A stretch of 64,000 nucleotides of DNA from Spongiactinospora rosea (GTDB taxonomy: Bacteria; Actinomycetota; Actinomycetes; Streptosporangiales; Streptosporangiaceae): NCBI RefSeq assembly GCF_003315795.1, contig NZ_QMEY01000018.1:62001-126000 (forward strand), given 5' to 3'. Position numbers and translations under genes: made by a program. The notes under the pieces are model-generated. The model ran no database searches. It was not told where the DNA came from and saw only the letters and a list, made by a program, of their open reading frames with translations. Of this stretch, positions 56,422 through 64,000 are shown one piece after another (within the stretch, counting starts at the first letter, position 1; every line of letters starts with the position of its first letter).

Positions 56422-56742
56422 TCAGTCGGCGACGTAGCGGGCGAAGCTGCCCGGCACGTACTCGCGCTGCCGTATGACCCGGAACCACCCCTTGGGCAGC
56501 GCGATGGCGGCGTGCTCCTCGTGGACGAGCCGCCCGCCCTCGGGCAGGTGCAGGAACTCCGGCATGTCGGAGCCGCGCCGCCCGAGCAGCGAGCCCGGCC
56601 CCGGTACGGCGTGCGCATGGCCGGTGGCCTCACCGAGCGCCAGCACCAGCCGCCCCCGCCCGTCACGCGGCGCGGCCTCCAGCCGCTCCGGCACGGCCTC
56701 GGCGGCGACCGGCATGAGCAGGATGTCTCCTTGACGGAACAC
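56422..56742 (-). CDS. Small beta-rich protein, partner of the DUF6745-type gene
   Basis: 106 residues from GTG 56742; GGAGG is 6 nt upstream. The sequence is beta-rich (MFRQGDILLMPVAAEAVPE, RGRLVLALGEATGHAHAVPG, EFLHLPEGGRLVHEEHAAIALPKGWFRVIRQREYVPG) with several His in GHAHAV and LVHEEHAAI, possibly metal-binding. I do not know the family by name, but proteins with this MFRQGD...GHAH pattern commonly sit beside DUF6745 genes. Probably co-transcribed with it. Three iteron-like repeats precede it at 56775-56812. Confidence 0.7.
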   Translation of the reverse strand: MFRQGDILLMPVAAEAVPERLEAAPRDGRGRLVLALGEATGHAHAVPGPGSLLGRRGSDMPEFLHLPEGGRLVHEEHAAIALPKGWFRVIRQREYVPGSFARYVAD

Positions 56743-56774
56743 TGGAACCTCCGCGTCCTTTCCGACCTCGATGG

Positions 56775-56812
56775 GCCTCGATCGAAGCCTCGTTGAAAAG
56801 CCTCGATGAAAA
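56775..56812. repeat. Three tandem 12-13-bp iterons
   Basis: GCCTCGATCGAA (56775-56786), GCCTCGTTGAAAA (56787-56799) and GCCTCGATGAAAA (56800-56812) follow without gaps, with a weaker fourth copy before them. They lie 33-70 nt upstream of the small partner gene's start, so they may be an operator. Confidence 0.6.
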
Positions 56813-56879
56813 GGTAGAAGACGCGACCGACAATTCCGCCGAGGCCAAGGCCAAGGCCAAGGCCGAGCCCGAGGGCGGC

Positions 56880-57220
56880 TCAGCCCCAGAGAAGGACCAG
56901 GACGGTGAGCACGAGGCTCAGTGCCACGAAGCCCGGAGTCCTAGGGTCTCGCGCCGCCCCCCGGCGCGCGGAGATCATCAGCGTGACGCCCAGGGCCAGG
57001 GCCGTCACCAGGTGCAGCACGTACCACACCACAACGAGCGCGCCGACCACGCAAAGCCCGACCCCGATCAGCGCAGACGCGTACCGCAGCCGCCCCAGCA
57101 ACGCCACACGACCGTGCCCAGCGCGAGCAGCATGGTCGCGTTGCAGAGCAACCTCCGCACGAATAGCCCACCGGCCGCATCGGAGCCAAGGGCCAAAAGC
57201 GACCGGTAGGCACCGCTCAT
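56880..57220 (-). pseudogene. Small membrane protein split over two frames
   Basis: Frame 1 starts at ATG 57218-57220 (MSGAYRSLLALGSDAAGGLFVRRLLCNATMLLALGTVV) and then runs into nonsense, stopping at 57068. Frame 2 (56880-57107, GTG start) continues the membrane pattern: ALLGRLRYASALIGVGLCVVGALVVVWYVLHLVTALALGVTLMISARR...FVALSLVLTVLVLLWG. A -1 shift near 57107-57110 would join them into one protein of about 113 residues with about four hydrophobic helices. It could be a mutation, a sequencing error, or two coupled short genes. Confidence 0.5.
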
Positions 57221-57291
57221 CTCAACCCCCCACAGCGGCTCATAATCCCCCGAATAGCTCCATGCCGGGACATTACCCCGCGAACGATCCA

Positions 57292-57744
57292 CTACGTCGC
57301 GCAGAACTCGTTGCCCTCCGGGTCGAGCATGACCCACCAGTGTCCGGCAGGCCCCTGATCCACCTCGCGAACCCGAGTCGCCCCCAGCCCTTCCAGCCTG
57401 CTCACCAGCTTGTCCAGCCCACCAGGCTCGCCGTGGACGTCGATGTGCAGCCGGTTCTTGCCGGACTTGCCCTCCGGCACCTCCTGGAAGAGCAGCCGCC
57501 TGCCCCGCCCCACACCACTGACCTCGTCGAATGGGTCGTCGGGATGACGGACCGCGGCGTACCCGCGAAAGACCTTGCGGCCGCGATGTTCGACGATCGC
57601 CTCCTCCCCGATGTGTCCCGCGCCCAGCAACCGCTCGATGAGCGCGCTGGGGTCCTCCACCTCGTACTCCAGCGCCGCCGCCCAGAAGTCCGCGAGCGCG
57701 GGCGCATCCCTGCTGTCGATGACGAGTTTCCAGCTCAGTGCCAT
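57292..57744 (-). CDS. VOC (glyoxalase-fold) family protein
   Basis: 150 residues from ATG 57744 (MALSWKLVIDSRDAPALADFWAAALEYEVED), the standard start of one actinomycete VOC group. The second half repeats the beta-alpha-beta unit (KNRLHIDVHGEPGGLDKLVSRLEGLGATRVREVDQGPAGHWWVMLDPEGNEFCAT), with the possible metal ligands His in RLHIDV and Glu in GNEFC. VOC proteins act as dioxygenases, isomerases or binding proteins for antibiotics; no context points to one. It is transcribed away from the zinc-finger-like gene. Confidence 0.88.
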   Translation of the reverse strand: MALSWKLVIDSRDAPALADFWAAALEYEVEDPSALIERLLGAGHIGEEAIVEHRGRKVFRGYAAVRHPDDPFDEVSGVGRGRRLLFQEVPEGKSGKNRLHIDVHGEPGGLDKLVSRLEGLGATRVREVDQGPAGHWWVMLDPEGNEFCAT

Positions 57745-57857
57745 GTAACCAGTTATAGGGGTTACGCGGTCGAGTCCGCAACCACCCGCCCAGTCTGTAC
57801 CCACTCATCCCTAAAAAGGGCATTACACACTCTTTGCCCTGTCTTGACCTGATTGTC

Positions 57858-57893
57858 TTGTTGGCCGCCGTACGCGCGCGTACCGTCCGCGAT
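57858..57893 (+). promoter_or_regulatory. Leaderless promoter of the CxxCxGxG protein
   Basis: TTGTTG (57858-57863), a 17-nt spacer and TACCGT (57881-57886) lie so that the +1 falls on GTG 57894, 7 nt after the -10 box. This supports GTG 57894 over the upstream in-frame starts. Confidence 0.6.
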
Positions 57894-58346
57894 GTGAGCC
57901 CTGCACAACCCGGCGATCAGCCCGATCGCCCATCCCTCCTCGACGAGCTCGAACAGCCCTGCGCCACCTGCGGCGGCACCGGAAGCCGAGTCGATCCCGC
58001 CTGGGAACCCTGGCGAACCCGCCTCCAGGAACTCGCCGACGCCGCCCGCCAAGCCCGCCAGGAGGCGGGCCTTCCCCCCGACACCCCGGTCACCGGCCTG
58101 GGCGAGGTGATCGGCATCCGTGATGAGCCCGGCCGCCGGCCCCCCGCCGACATCCCCCAGGCGGTGGTGGAGGCCGAACGCGCGATCGACGACCACATGG
58201 ACGCCCGCCCGCTCAGCTACCAGCAGGAGGTCTGCGCCCTGTGCCGCGGCGCCGGTCAGGTCCTCACCGACACCGGCAGCCAGCTCGTCGACCTGCTGGA
58301 ACGGTACGGCTTCGTCCGCACCCACCCGCCCGCCCCCCGCCGCTGA
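57894..58346 (+). CDS. Protein with two DnaJ-like CxxCxGxG zinc-binding motifs
   Basis: 150 residues from GTG 57894. CATCGGTG (Cys23, Cys26) and CALCRGAG (Cys114, Cys117) are the two half-sites of a DnaJ-type zinc centre, separated by about 85 helix-forming residues (WRTRLQELADAARQARQEAGL...QAVVEAERAIDDHMDA). There is no J domain, so this is not a DnaJ protein. A small zinc-ribbon chaperone-like or nucleic-acid-binding role is possible. It converges on the DHFR-like gene, 9 bp away. Confidence 0.75.
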   Translation: MSPAQPGDQPDRPSLLDELEQPCATCGGTGSRVDPAWEPWRTRLQELADAARQARQEAGLPPDTPVTGLGEVIGIRDEPGRRPPADIPQAVVEAERAIDDHMDARPLSYQQEVCALCRGAGQVLTDTGSQLVDLLERYGFVRTHPPAPRR

Positions 58347-58355
58347 CCACCCCGG

Positions 58356-58955
58356 CTACCTGACCACCTGATACGTCACATGGGTGACCAGCTCCGTGCC
58401 CCAAGCGTCGCCGACCGGACGCAGTTCGGTGTCTTCTACGCCGTCGAACAGCCGTTCACCGCGACCGAGGATCAGGGGCACGGTGTGCACGCGCAACTCG
58501 TCGAGCAGCCCCGCCGCCAGGTACTGGTTCACCGTCGCCGCGCCCCCGGCGATGGCGACGTCACGGTCGCCCGCGACCTCACGCGCCCGCGTCAGCGCCG
58601 CCTCGATCCCCTCGGTGACGAAGTGGAACGTCGTACCGCCCTTCATCTCCAGCGGCTCGCGCGCATGGTGGGTGAGGACGAACACCGGCGCGTGGTACGG
58701 CGGCTCCTCGCCCCACCACCCTCTCCACTCCAGGTCCCACGCGCCCCGGCTCGGCGCGAACATGTTGCGGCCCATGATGAACGCCCCGGCCGCGACGATG
58801 GCGTCGAGCACGTCGGAGTGCCGCTCAGGCTCCTCGACCATCCACCTGTGCAGGCGCTCCCCGACGCCCTCGCCGAACGGTTCCTCCAGGCTCTGCTTCA
58901 GGCCCGTCACGTAACCGTCGAGTGACATCGACATGTCACACGTGACCTTGCTCAT
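58356..58955 (-). CDS. Dihydrofolate-reductase-like (RibD C-terminal family) protein
   Basis: 199 residues. Family features are the start MSKVTCDMSMSLDGYVTG, the GAFIMGRNMFAP segment, and DRDVAIAGGAATVNQYLAAGLLDELRVHTVPLILGRGERLFDGV, the pattern of YyaP/YwjB-like reductases. These are probably NADPH-dependent reductases of unknown substrate, not folate enzymes. It stands alone between the zinc-finger-like gene and the MFS gene. Confidence 0.9.
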   Translation of the reverse strand: MSKVTCDMSMSLDGYVTGLKQSLEEPFGEGVGERLHRWMVEEPERHSDVLDAIVAAGAFIMGRNMFAPSRGAWDLEWRGWWGEEPPYHAPVFVLTHHAREPLEMKGGTTFHFVTEGIEAALTRAREVAGDRDVAIAGGAATVNQYLAAGLLDELRVHTVPLILGRGERLFDGVEDTELRPVGDAWGTELVTHVTYQVVR

Positions 58956-59032
58956 CTCGTACCGCCTCCTCGGCTCTACGGCACCCCTCCGGTGCCGCCT
59001 TCACGAGAAGGTCGGAGCCACCGGCCTCACCT

Positions 59033-60250
59033 CTACACGCCGCCCCGAACCTTTTTCGCGAGCAGCCCGGCGACCAGCGCCGCACCCGCGAGAGCGGCGG
59101 ACCCCCACAGCAGCGGCGTGATCCCGGCCGCCTCCACCACGACCCCGCCCAAGTAGGCGCCCAGGGCGATGGCGGCGGTGAAGACGCCGACGTAGAGTCC
59201 GGTGACCCGCTCGGCGCGGTCCGGCGCGGACCGGGTCATCCAGATCTGACCGGCCACCGACAGACCGCCGTACGCCACGCCCCACAGCGCGACCCCGGCC
59301 CCGGCCGCTCCGGCCACGCCGCCCGCCAGCGCGAGGACCACGATGGCCGCGCCGATCCCGGCGGCCAGGCCCAGGACCGTCGCGCGGGGGCGGCGCGCCG
59401 CCAGCGCCCCGGCCGCGAAGTTGCCCACGAGCCCGAAGACGCCGTACACCAGCAGGACCACAGCGACGGCGGCCGGCGTCAGCCCGGCACGTTCCTCCAG
59501 TACCGGCCGCACGTACGTGTACGCCGCGAAGTGCGCCGTGACCAGCAGCGCGATCACCGTCAGGCCGCCGAGCACCGCGGGGGTACGCAAAAGCGACGTA
59601 CCGGACACCGCGGTGGCCGGGCCCGCGGCCGGGCGCGGGAGCCGGGGCAGGGTCAGGAGCAGCGCGGCGGCCAGGAGTACCGCGGTGGCCGACAGTACGG
59701 CGAACGCGGCCCGCCACCCGAACGCGTCGCCGACGAGCGTGCCCAGCGGCACCCCGGCGACGGACGCCCCGGCCACCCCGCCGACCGCGAAGGACACGGC
59801 CAGCGCGGCATTGCGCGGGGCCACCAGCCGGGCCGCGACCGCCGCCGCGAGCCCCCACACCGCGCCCATCCCGACCCCGAGCACCGCGCGGGAGACGACC
59901 AGCAGGCCGAACCCGTCCGACACGGCGGTCAGCGCGTTGCCCCCGGCCAGCACCACCATCGCCGCGGCCAGTACGACCCGGCGGTCCAGCCCGCCGAGCA
60001 GCCGCGGGACCACCGGCGCGGCCACGGCGGTGACCAGCCCCGTGATCGCCAGGCTGAACCCGGCCGTCCCGGGGCTGATCCGCAACCCGTCCGCCATCGG
60101 CGTCAGCACGCCGACCGGCAGCATCTCCGACGTCACGACCACGAACGTGCTCAGCGACAACACCGCGACCGCCACCCACTGCCACCAGGAGGTACAGCCT
60201 GCGGTCCCGGCACCCGAGGGCCGAACCGGCGCAGATGTAGAGGAATCCAT
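59033..60250 (-). CDS. MFS transporter (DHA1 drug-efflux type)
   Basis: 405 residues from ATG 60250 (MDSSTSAPV); a TTG at 60274 is possible. Twelve hydrophobic segments, with the motif-A-like loop PRLLGGLDRRVVLAA after helix 2 and the motif-C-like GMGAVWGLAAAVAARLV. Residues TFVVVTSEMLPVGVLTPMADGL in helix 1 are typical of chloramphenicol/arabinose-efflux-like permeases. It is divergent from a LysR regulator, the usual set-up for an inducible efflux pump. Substrate unknown. Confidence 0.92.
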   Translation of the reverse strand: MDSSTSAPVRPSGAGTAGCTSWWQWVAVAVLSLSTFVVVTSEMLPVGVLTPMADGLRISPGTAGFSLAITGLVTAVAAPVVPRLLGGLDRRVVLAAAMVVLAGGNALTAVSDGFGLLVVSRAVLGVGMGAVWGLAAAVAARLVAPRNAALAVSFAVGGVAGASVAGVPLGTLVGDAFGWRAAFAVLSATAVLLAAALLLTLPRLPRPAAGPATAVSGTSLLRTPAVLGGLTVIALLVTAHFAAYTYVRPVLEERAGLTPAAVAVVLLVYGVFGLVGNFAAGALAARRPRATVLGLAAGIGAAIVVLALAGGVAGAAGAGVALWGVAYGGLSVAGQIWMTRSAPDRAERVTGLYVGVFTAAIALGAYLGGVVVEAAGITPLLWGSAALAGAALVAGLLAKKVRGGV

Positions 60251-60306
60251 GCCTTTCAGGCAACCAGCGGGCAAGGGCGCGGAACAACGGCGATCCGCTC
60301 AAGGAA

Positions 60307-60331
60307 CGATGAGCTAGATTTATCGATGAGC
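60307..60331. promoter_or_regulatory. Direct repeats between the MFS and LysR genes
   Basis: CGATGAGC occurs at 60307-60314 and 60324-60331, 17 bp apart, flanking an AT-rich TAGATTTAT core. It lies 15-39 nt before the LysR start and in the divergent MFS promoter region, where a LysR site is expected. Confidence 0.45.
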
Positions 60332-60345
60332 CGTGGGGGAGCGTG

Positions 60346-61266
60346 ATGCGACAGGTACACGTCCAGCAGATCGAGTGCCTGCTGGTCCTGGCCGAAGAGC
60401 TGCACTTCGGCCGTACGGCGGAGCGCCTGGGCTACTCCCAGAGCCGGGTCAGCCAGCTCATCGCCGCCATCGAACGCCGCGTCGGCGTACGCCTGGTGGA
60501 CCGCACCAGCCGCCGCGTGACCCTCACCCGCTTCGGCGCGCAGTTCGTGGCCGAGGTACGCCCGGCGTACGAGTCGCTGACCACCGCCTTCGCCCAGGCC
60601 CGCGACCGCGCCCAGCGCGGCGCGCTGCGCCGGCTGCGCATCGGCTTCCACGGCAGCCTCTACGAGGAGATCACCGAGTCCTTCCGCCGCCTGCGCGCCG
60701 ACCAGGACGTCACCATCGCCCTGACCGAGATCCCGCTCGGCTCCCCGTTCTCCGGCGTCCTGGACGGCCTGCTCGACGCCGCCATCATCGAACTCCCGGT
60801 TCGCGAACCGGCCCTGACCGTCGGCTTCCGCTTCCCCCCGCAAGACCACCTGCTCGCCGTAGCGGCCTCCCACCCTCTCGCCACCCGCACCCGCGTCCAC
60901 GCCGAAGACCTCGCCACCCTCGACGTCCTCCGCCCATCCGGCGACGCCCCCACCTACTGGCTGGACGCCCGCGTCCCCCGCACCACCCCCTCCGGCGCCC
61001 CCATCCCCTCCTCCACCCACATCACCACCGTCCAAGAGGGCCTGGCCCTCGTCGCCACCGGCGACCACACCATGCTCGTCTGCCACCCCCTCGCCACCCG
61101 CACCACCCGCACCGACGTCCACTACCTCCCCATCGACGGCCTCCCCGAGCCCTCCCAACTCGCCCTCATCTGGCCCACCACCCACACCACCCCCCAACTC
61201 ACCACCCTCGCCCACCTCCTCCACGAGCAGTTCGCCGATTCGCGATCCATCCGAACTCACAAATAG
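60346..61266 (+). CDS. LysR family transcriptional regulator
   Basis: 306 residues from ATG 60346 (GGGGGAG upstream). The N-terminal helix-turn-helix (VQQIECLLVLAEELHFGRTAERLGYSQSRVSQLIAAIERRVGVRLVDRTSRRVTLTRFGAQF) is classical LysR, and the C-terminal substrate-binding domain covers about 90-300. It is divergent from the MFS gene and most likely controls it and itself. The last third of the gene becomes very C-rich on the plus strand (runs of ACCACC/CACC), a local base bias that does not break the frame. Confidence 0.92.
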   Translation: MRQVHVQQIECLLVLAEELHFGRTAERLGYSQSRVSQLIAAIERRVGVRLVDRTSRRVTLTRFGAQFVAEVRPAYESLTTAFAQARDRAQRGALRRLRIGFHGSLYEEITESFRRLRADQDVTIALTEIPLGSPFSGVLDGLLDAAIIELPVREPALTVGFRFPPQDHLLAVAASHPLATRTRVHAEDLATLDVLRPSGDAPTYWLDARVPRTTPSGAPIPSSTHITTVQEGLALVATGDHTMLVCHPLATRTTRTDVHYLPIDGLPEPSQLALIWPTTHTTPQLTTLAHLLHEQFADSRSIRTHK

Positions 61267-61355
61267 ATTCACGCCCCCGGCGGCGTCGACGAAAACGAGC
61301 CGGTGCCGAGCCTTTCGGTGTTTGAATGCGGAGATCCGAACACCGGGAGTTCATC

Positions 61356-61859
61356 ATGAGGCGGACGGTTCTGCTGCGCGATGTGGTCCGTGACGGTGTA
61401 CGTTTCGCCGTCGATGAGAAGTATGTCCACGCTGACGAATTACGCGTATTTGACGCATTACAGTACGACCTTGACGATGAGCGCATTCTTCGCAGGCTGC
61501 GACGTGCGCCGCGGCGTGATCCGCTGGCGTTCGGGGCCGGGGAGATCGTCAATCTGCTGGGGGCGATGCTGTGGATCGCCGTGGACGAGAGCGTGCGCCA
61601 GGGCGTCGGCACGATGCGCGTTTCGCTGGGGAACCGCCTCTGGGCAAGGCTGCGCAGGGTTTTCCAGCGTTCGGGGGACCGGCGGGCGGAGGTGCCCCCG
61701 CTGACCCCTTCGCAACTTCGGGTCGTGAAGGACTGCGTGGACCGCAAGTTGCGCGAGGCCGGGCTGCCCGAGAAGCAGGCGCGGGCGCTGAGCGAGCAGG
61801 TCGTCGGGCGCCTCGTCCTCGACACGGTTGAGAACGAAGCGATCGAGGGCGGGAGTTAG
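61356..61859 (+). CDS. Hypothetical protein co-transcribed with the M48-type peptidase
   Basis: 167 residues from ATG 61356, chosen because GGGAG lies about 6 nt upstream. Soluble and Arg-rich, with a hydrophobic helix in the middle (GAGEIVNLLGAMLWIAVDESV) and a helical C-terminus (TPSQLRVVKDCVDRKLREAGLPEKQARALSEQVVGRLVLD). Family unknown. Its stop lies 3 nt before the peptidase ATG, so the two are coupled, and it may be a regulator or chaperone of that membrane enzyme. Confidence 0.7.
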   Translation: MRRTVLLRDVVRDGVRFAVDEKYVHADELRVFDALQYDLDDERILRRLRRAPRRDPLAFGAGEIVNLLGAMLWIAVDESVRQGVGTMRVSLGNRLWARLRRVFQRSGDRRAEVPPLTPSQLRVVKDCVDRKLREAGLPEKQARALSEQVVGRLVLDTVENEAIEGGS

Positions 61860-61862
61860 CGG

Positions 61863-64000
61863 ATGTCCGCCAGGAGGCCCGCCGCCGTGGGCACCACCTT
61901 CCGCTTCGCCCTGCTCCTGTCGTTGATCGTGCTGGCGGCGGTGCACTGGCTGCGTCGTCTGGTACGGATCGGGCGTGAGGACGCGGTCGCCCACGATGCC
62001 CACTGCCGGACCATCGTGGGGGCCGATTTCGGGGTCGATGCGCCTGGCGTTTGGGACATGTACGTGCGCTGCATGGAGGGACACCCGCGGCTGGTCGAAA
62101 TCCAGTGGGCGTGGACCGGGGTGGCCATGGCGGGCCTGCTGGTGGTGGCGCTGATCGGCTACTTCGGGCTGCCGCGCTGGAGGTGCGGGCGGCGAGGGCT
62201 GGTCCCGCTGGCCGTGACGGACGCCGCCGAGCCGGGGACGCTGGAGGCCGAGCTGGCCCGGCTGCGCGATCAGGCGGGGCTGCCGGCGCGGCGCGTCCGG
62301 TTCATGCTGGACCCCTACAGCCGGGGGAGCGGCGCGCTGGTGTTCGGATATCTCCGCCGGTACGTGGTGTGTCTGCACGCGGGTCTCGTCGCCACGCGGG
62401 AGCGGGACACCGCCGGATTCGACGCCGTCATCAGGCACGAGTTCAACCACATCACCAACCGGGACGTCGATCTGACCTACTCCGTGATCGCGGTGTGGCG
62501 GGCGTTCCTGGTCGTCGTTCTCGCGCCCGCGCTGGCGTTCATCGTCGTGCCGGGGCTGGCCGGTGACGGCCCCAAGGATGTCGTCGGCATGGCCGTACTG
62601 GTCACCCTGGTGTACCTGGTCAGGGGCGACATCCTGCGTACCCGGGAGTTCCACGCCGACGTCGTGCCGCACGACTGGGGCACCGGCGCCGGCGGGCGGC
62701 TCTCCGCGGCGAAGCCACGGTGGCGCATATGGCGCTTCTCGCACATCTGGCGCAGCCACCCCAGCGACGAGGAACGGCGGCGGGCCATCGAGGACCGCAC
62801 TCTCCTCTACCGCGCCGGGCCCGTCCCGTACTTCGCCGGAGGAACGGCGACCGCGCTGGCCGCGGGCTTCTCCGCCGCGTTGCCTGGGTTCACGCTGATC
62901 GCCTGGATCTTGGGCACGCTGCTCACCCTGATGGCCGCGACGCTGGTCTGGCGCTCGACCGTCCATGTCGCCGGGGGCTCGCCGGTCGCGCAGGGGTGGA
63001 AGGACGGCATATGGCTCGGTGCCGGCCTGGCGACCGGGTCCCTCGTCGCGCTGCCCGGAGCCGAAGGGGCATGGCCGCCGCACCACCCGTGGGTCCTGGT
63101 CGCGCCGTTCGCGATCGGGGCGGTGATGTGCGTCTGGATCAGACACGTCGCCCGCGCGGCCGGGGAGCCCTGGCGGGCCGCCGTGTTCTGGACCGCGCAG
63201 GTCGCGGTCGTCGCCGCCTTCGGCACCCTGCTCGCGTACTTCTTCCAGTACGGCCTCGCCGCCCTCGGCTCCGGCATGCCGCTCGCCGCGTTCACCGAGG
63301 TGGCCGCCGGTGACGCCTGGGCGACGGTGCCGTCCTGGATGACGTTCTGGTACCCCATGACGATCTTCCTGGAGACCGAACCGCTCGCGGTCGTGGGCGC
63401 GGCCCTGCTGTGGGTCGTCCCGGCGGCGGTCTGCATCCGCACCGCCCGGCCGCGCGCGCTGTGGGCGGCGTTCGGGGCCGGGCTCGGCGCGCTGCCCTTG
63501 GCGGCCCTGGCCGGTCTGCCGGCGTGGCAGAGCGCCCCGCCTTCCGCCGCCTCGGCGGCACTCACCCAGCAGGTCCACTTCGCCCTGTTGACCTGCGCCG
63601 TCATCGCCCCCGCGGTCCTGGTGGCGGTGCTGTTCACGCTGATCGACGAGTCGGCCGTGCATGGCCTGGTCGCCGGTGGCGTGGCCCTGCTGTCCGGAGT
63701 CGCGGCGACCGCCGGGTGGCTCCCGGTCGGCGCGGGCCTGGGGGTGCGTACGCTGACCTGCGGTCTGTTCGTGCTCTGCGCCGTGGTGGCCATCACCGCG
63801 GGAGCCGTTCGGGCTCGCCGCGATCCCGTCCGGCGGGCGGAGCTCGTGACCGCGCGGTCGGCGTTCGTCCTTCGCGTCACGGTGATCGCCATGGTCGGTG
63901 TGTCGGGCGCGTCCGGCGCACGGGCGGTGAGGCTGCCCGACGCCCCTATCGCCCGGCCCAACTCCGAGGTCATCAGGAACCGGGTCGAAGCCTGGCTCGC
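61863..64000 (+). CDS. M48-type (HtpX/CAAX-like) membrane metallopeptidase, 3' end beyond window
   Basis: Open from ATG 61863 to the window end, at least 712 residues. The zinc motif HEFNH (His192, Glu193, His196) lies in RHEFNHITNRDVDLTY, with a further acidic ligand candidate in RTREFHADV. Two hydrophobic helices precede the catalytic domain, and about eight more follow (from about 320), interrupted by short loops. The N-terminal part is an M48 peptidase; the long polytopic C-terminus is unusual for HtpX (about 290 residues). It probably cleaves membrane proteins or modifies the envelope. Coupled to the preceding small gene. Confidence 0.85.
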   Translation, partial: MSARRPAAVGTTFRFALLLSLIVLAAVHWLRRLVRIGREDAVAHDAHCRTIVGADFGVDAPGVWDMYVRCMEGHPRLVEIQWAWTGVAMAGLLVVALIGYFGLPRWRCGRRGLVPLAVTDAAEPGTLEAELARLRDQAGLPARRVRFMLDPYSRGSGALVFGYLRRYVVCLHAGLVATRERDTAGFDAVIRHEFNHITNRDVDLTYSVIAVWRAFLVVVLAPALAFIVVPGLAGDGPKDVVGMAVLVTLVYLVRGDILRTREFHADVVPHDWGTGAGGRLSAAKPRWRIWRFSHIWRSHPSDEERRRAIEDRTLLYRAGPVPYFAGGTATALAAGFSAALPGFTLIAWILGTLLTLMAATLVWRSTVHVAGGSPVAQGWKDGIWLGAGLATGSLVALPGAEGAWPPHHPWVLVAPFAIGAVMCVWIRHVARAAGEPWRAAVFWTAQVAVVAAFGTLLAYFFQYGLAALGSGMPLAAFTEVAAGDAWATVPSWMTFWYPMTIFLETEPLAVVGAALLWVVPAAVCIRTARPRALWAAFGAGLGALPLAALAGLPAWQSAPPSAASAALTQQVHFALLTCAVIAPAVLVAVLFTLIDESAVHGLVAGGVALLSGVAATAGWLPVGAGLGVRTLTCGLFVLCAVVAITAGAVRARRDPVRRAELVTARSAFVLRVTVIAMVGVSGASGARAVRLPDAPIARPNSEVIRNRVEAWL

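Noticed and set aside
56793..57209. 138-codon plus-strand frame starting MKSLDEKVEDATDNS
   Set aside because: Only the first 40 residues look protein-like (Ala/Lys repeats); the rest is antisense to membrane helices on the other strand.
61458..63662. 734-codon open frame on the minus strand
   Set aside because: Antisense to the M48-type gene, with HEFNH and membrane helices in the plus frame; the minus product is Arg/Gly/Pro/His noise.

Overview
The window is very GC-rich (most third codon positions are G or C) and densely packed. It uses many GTG and TTG starts, start/stop overlaps of 1 to 4 nt, and several promoters whose -10 box lies about 7 nt before the start codon (leaderless). This fits a high-GC actinomycete. 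The mix of genes suggests a Streptosporangiales-type soil organism, but the genus is inference. No rRNA, tRNA, CRISPR array or insertion sequence was recognised.

Layout. (1) 1-3.8 kb: tail of an unknown gene, then a small catabolic operon (D-2-hydroxyacid dehydrogenase, DHDPS-family lyase, SDR, GntR regulator) with a perfect GntR-type palindrome in its leader. (2) 3.9-10 kb: a secreted NPP1/SGNH/FG-GAP protein, an NTF2-MarR fusion regulator with a promoter dyad, and two membrane proteins. (3) 10.3-14.5 kb: a Lys/Pro-rich peptide gene directly before a PIMT-like methyltransferase, a convergent XRE/TPR regulator, two small ORFs, and about 700 bp without a convincing gene that holds a run of strong hairpins. 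(4) 14.5-39.5 kb: a 25-kb catabolic island. One arm is a padR-led operon (divergent urocanase, CoA transferase, GDSL hydrolase, two M20 peptidases, Baeyer-Villiger monooxygenase, CMD protein). Beside it lie a ThDP enzyme, an aldehyde dehydrogenase and a PucR regulator. Divergent from pucR is an operon with a polyamine-type ABC importer and beta-oxidation-type enzymes. A third operon (dimeric-barrel protein, MBL hydrolase, CMD protein) carries the same promoter-operator as padR. Together they suggest uptake and CoA-dependent breakdown of a nitrogen-containing, possibly heterocyclic, acid. (5) 39.7-46.7 kb: a WGR/beta-propeller protein, then a Fe-siderophore ABC importer, an AraC regulator and a PPOX flavoprotein with two IdeR/DmdR-like iron boxes. 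(6) 46.7-48.9 kb: DinB-like protein, esterase, Lrp/AsnC regulator. (7) 49-56.7 kb: the five-gene STM4015-4014-4013-4012-4011 cassette (LRR-like protein, ATP-grasp, sulfatase-like hydrolase, two radical SAM enzymes). It ends in a tandem array of about 100-bp units and faces a DUF6745-type gene and its small partner. This is the best candidate for an undescribed system. (8) 56.9-64 kb: a frame-disrupted small membrane gene, VOC protein, zinc-finger-like protein, DHFR-like reductase, MFS/LysR pair, and an M48-type membrane peptidase cut by the window end.

A recurring oddity is tandem duplication of gene 3' ends including the stop codon: 33-bp units after the araC-type gene, and units of about 100 bp after STM4011. 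Low-complexity or repeat expansions also lie inside STM4014 and at the N-terminus of STM4011.
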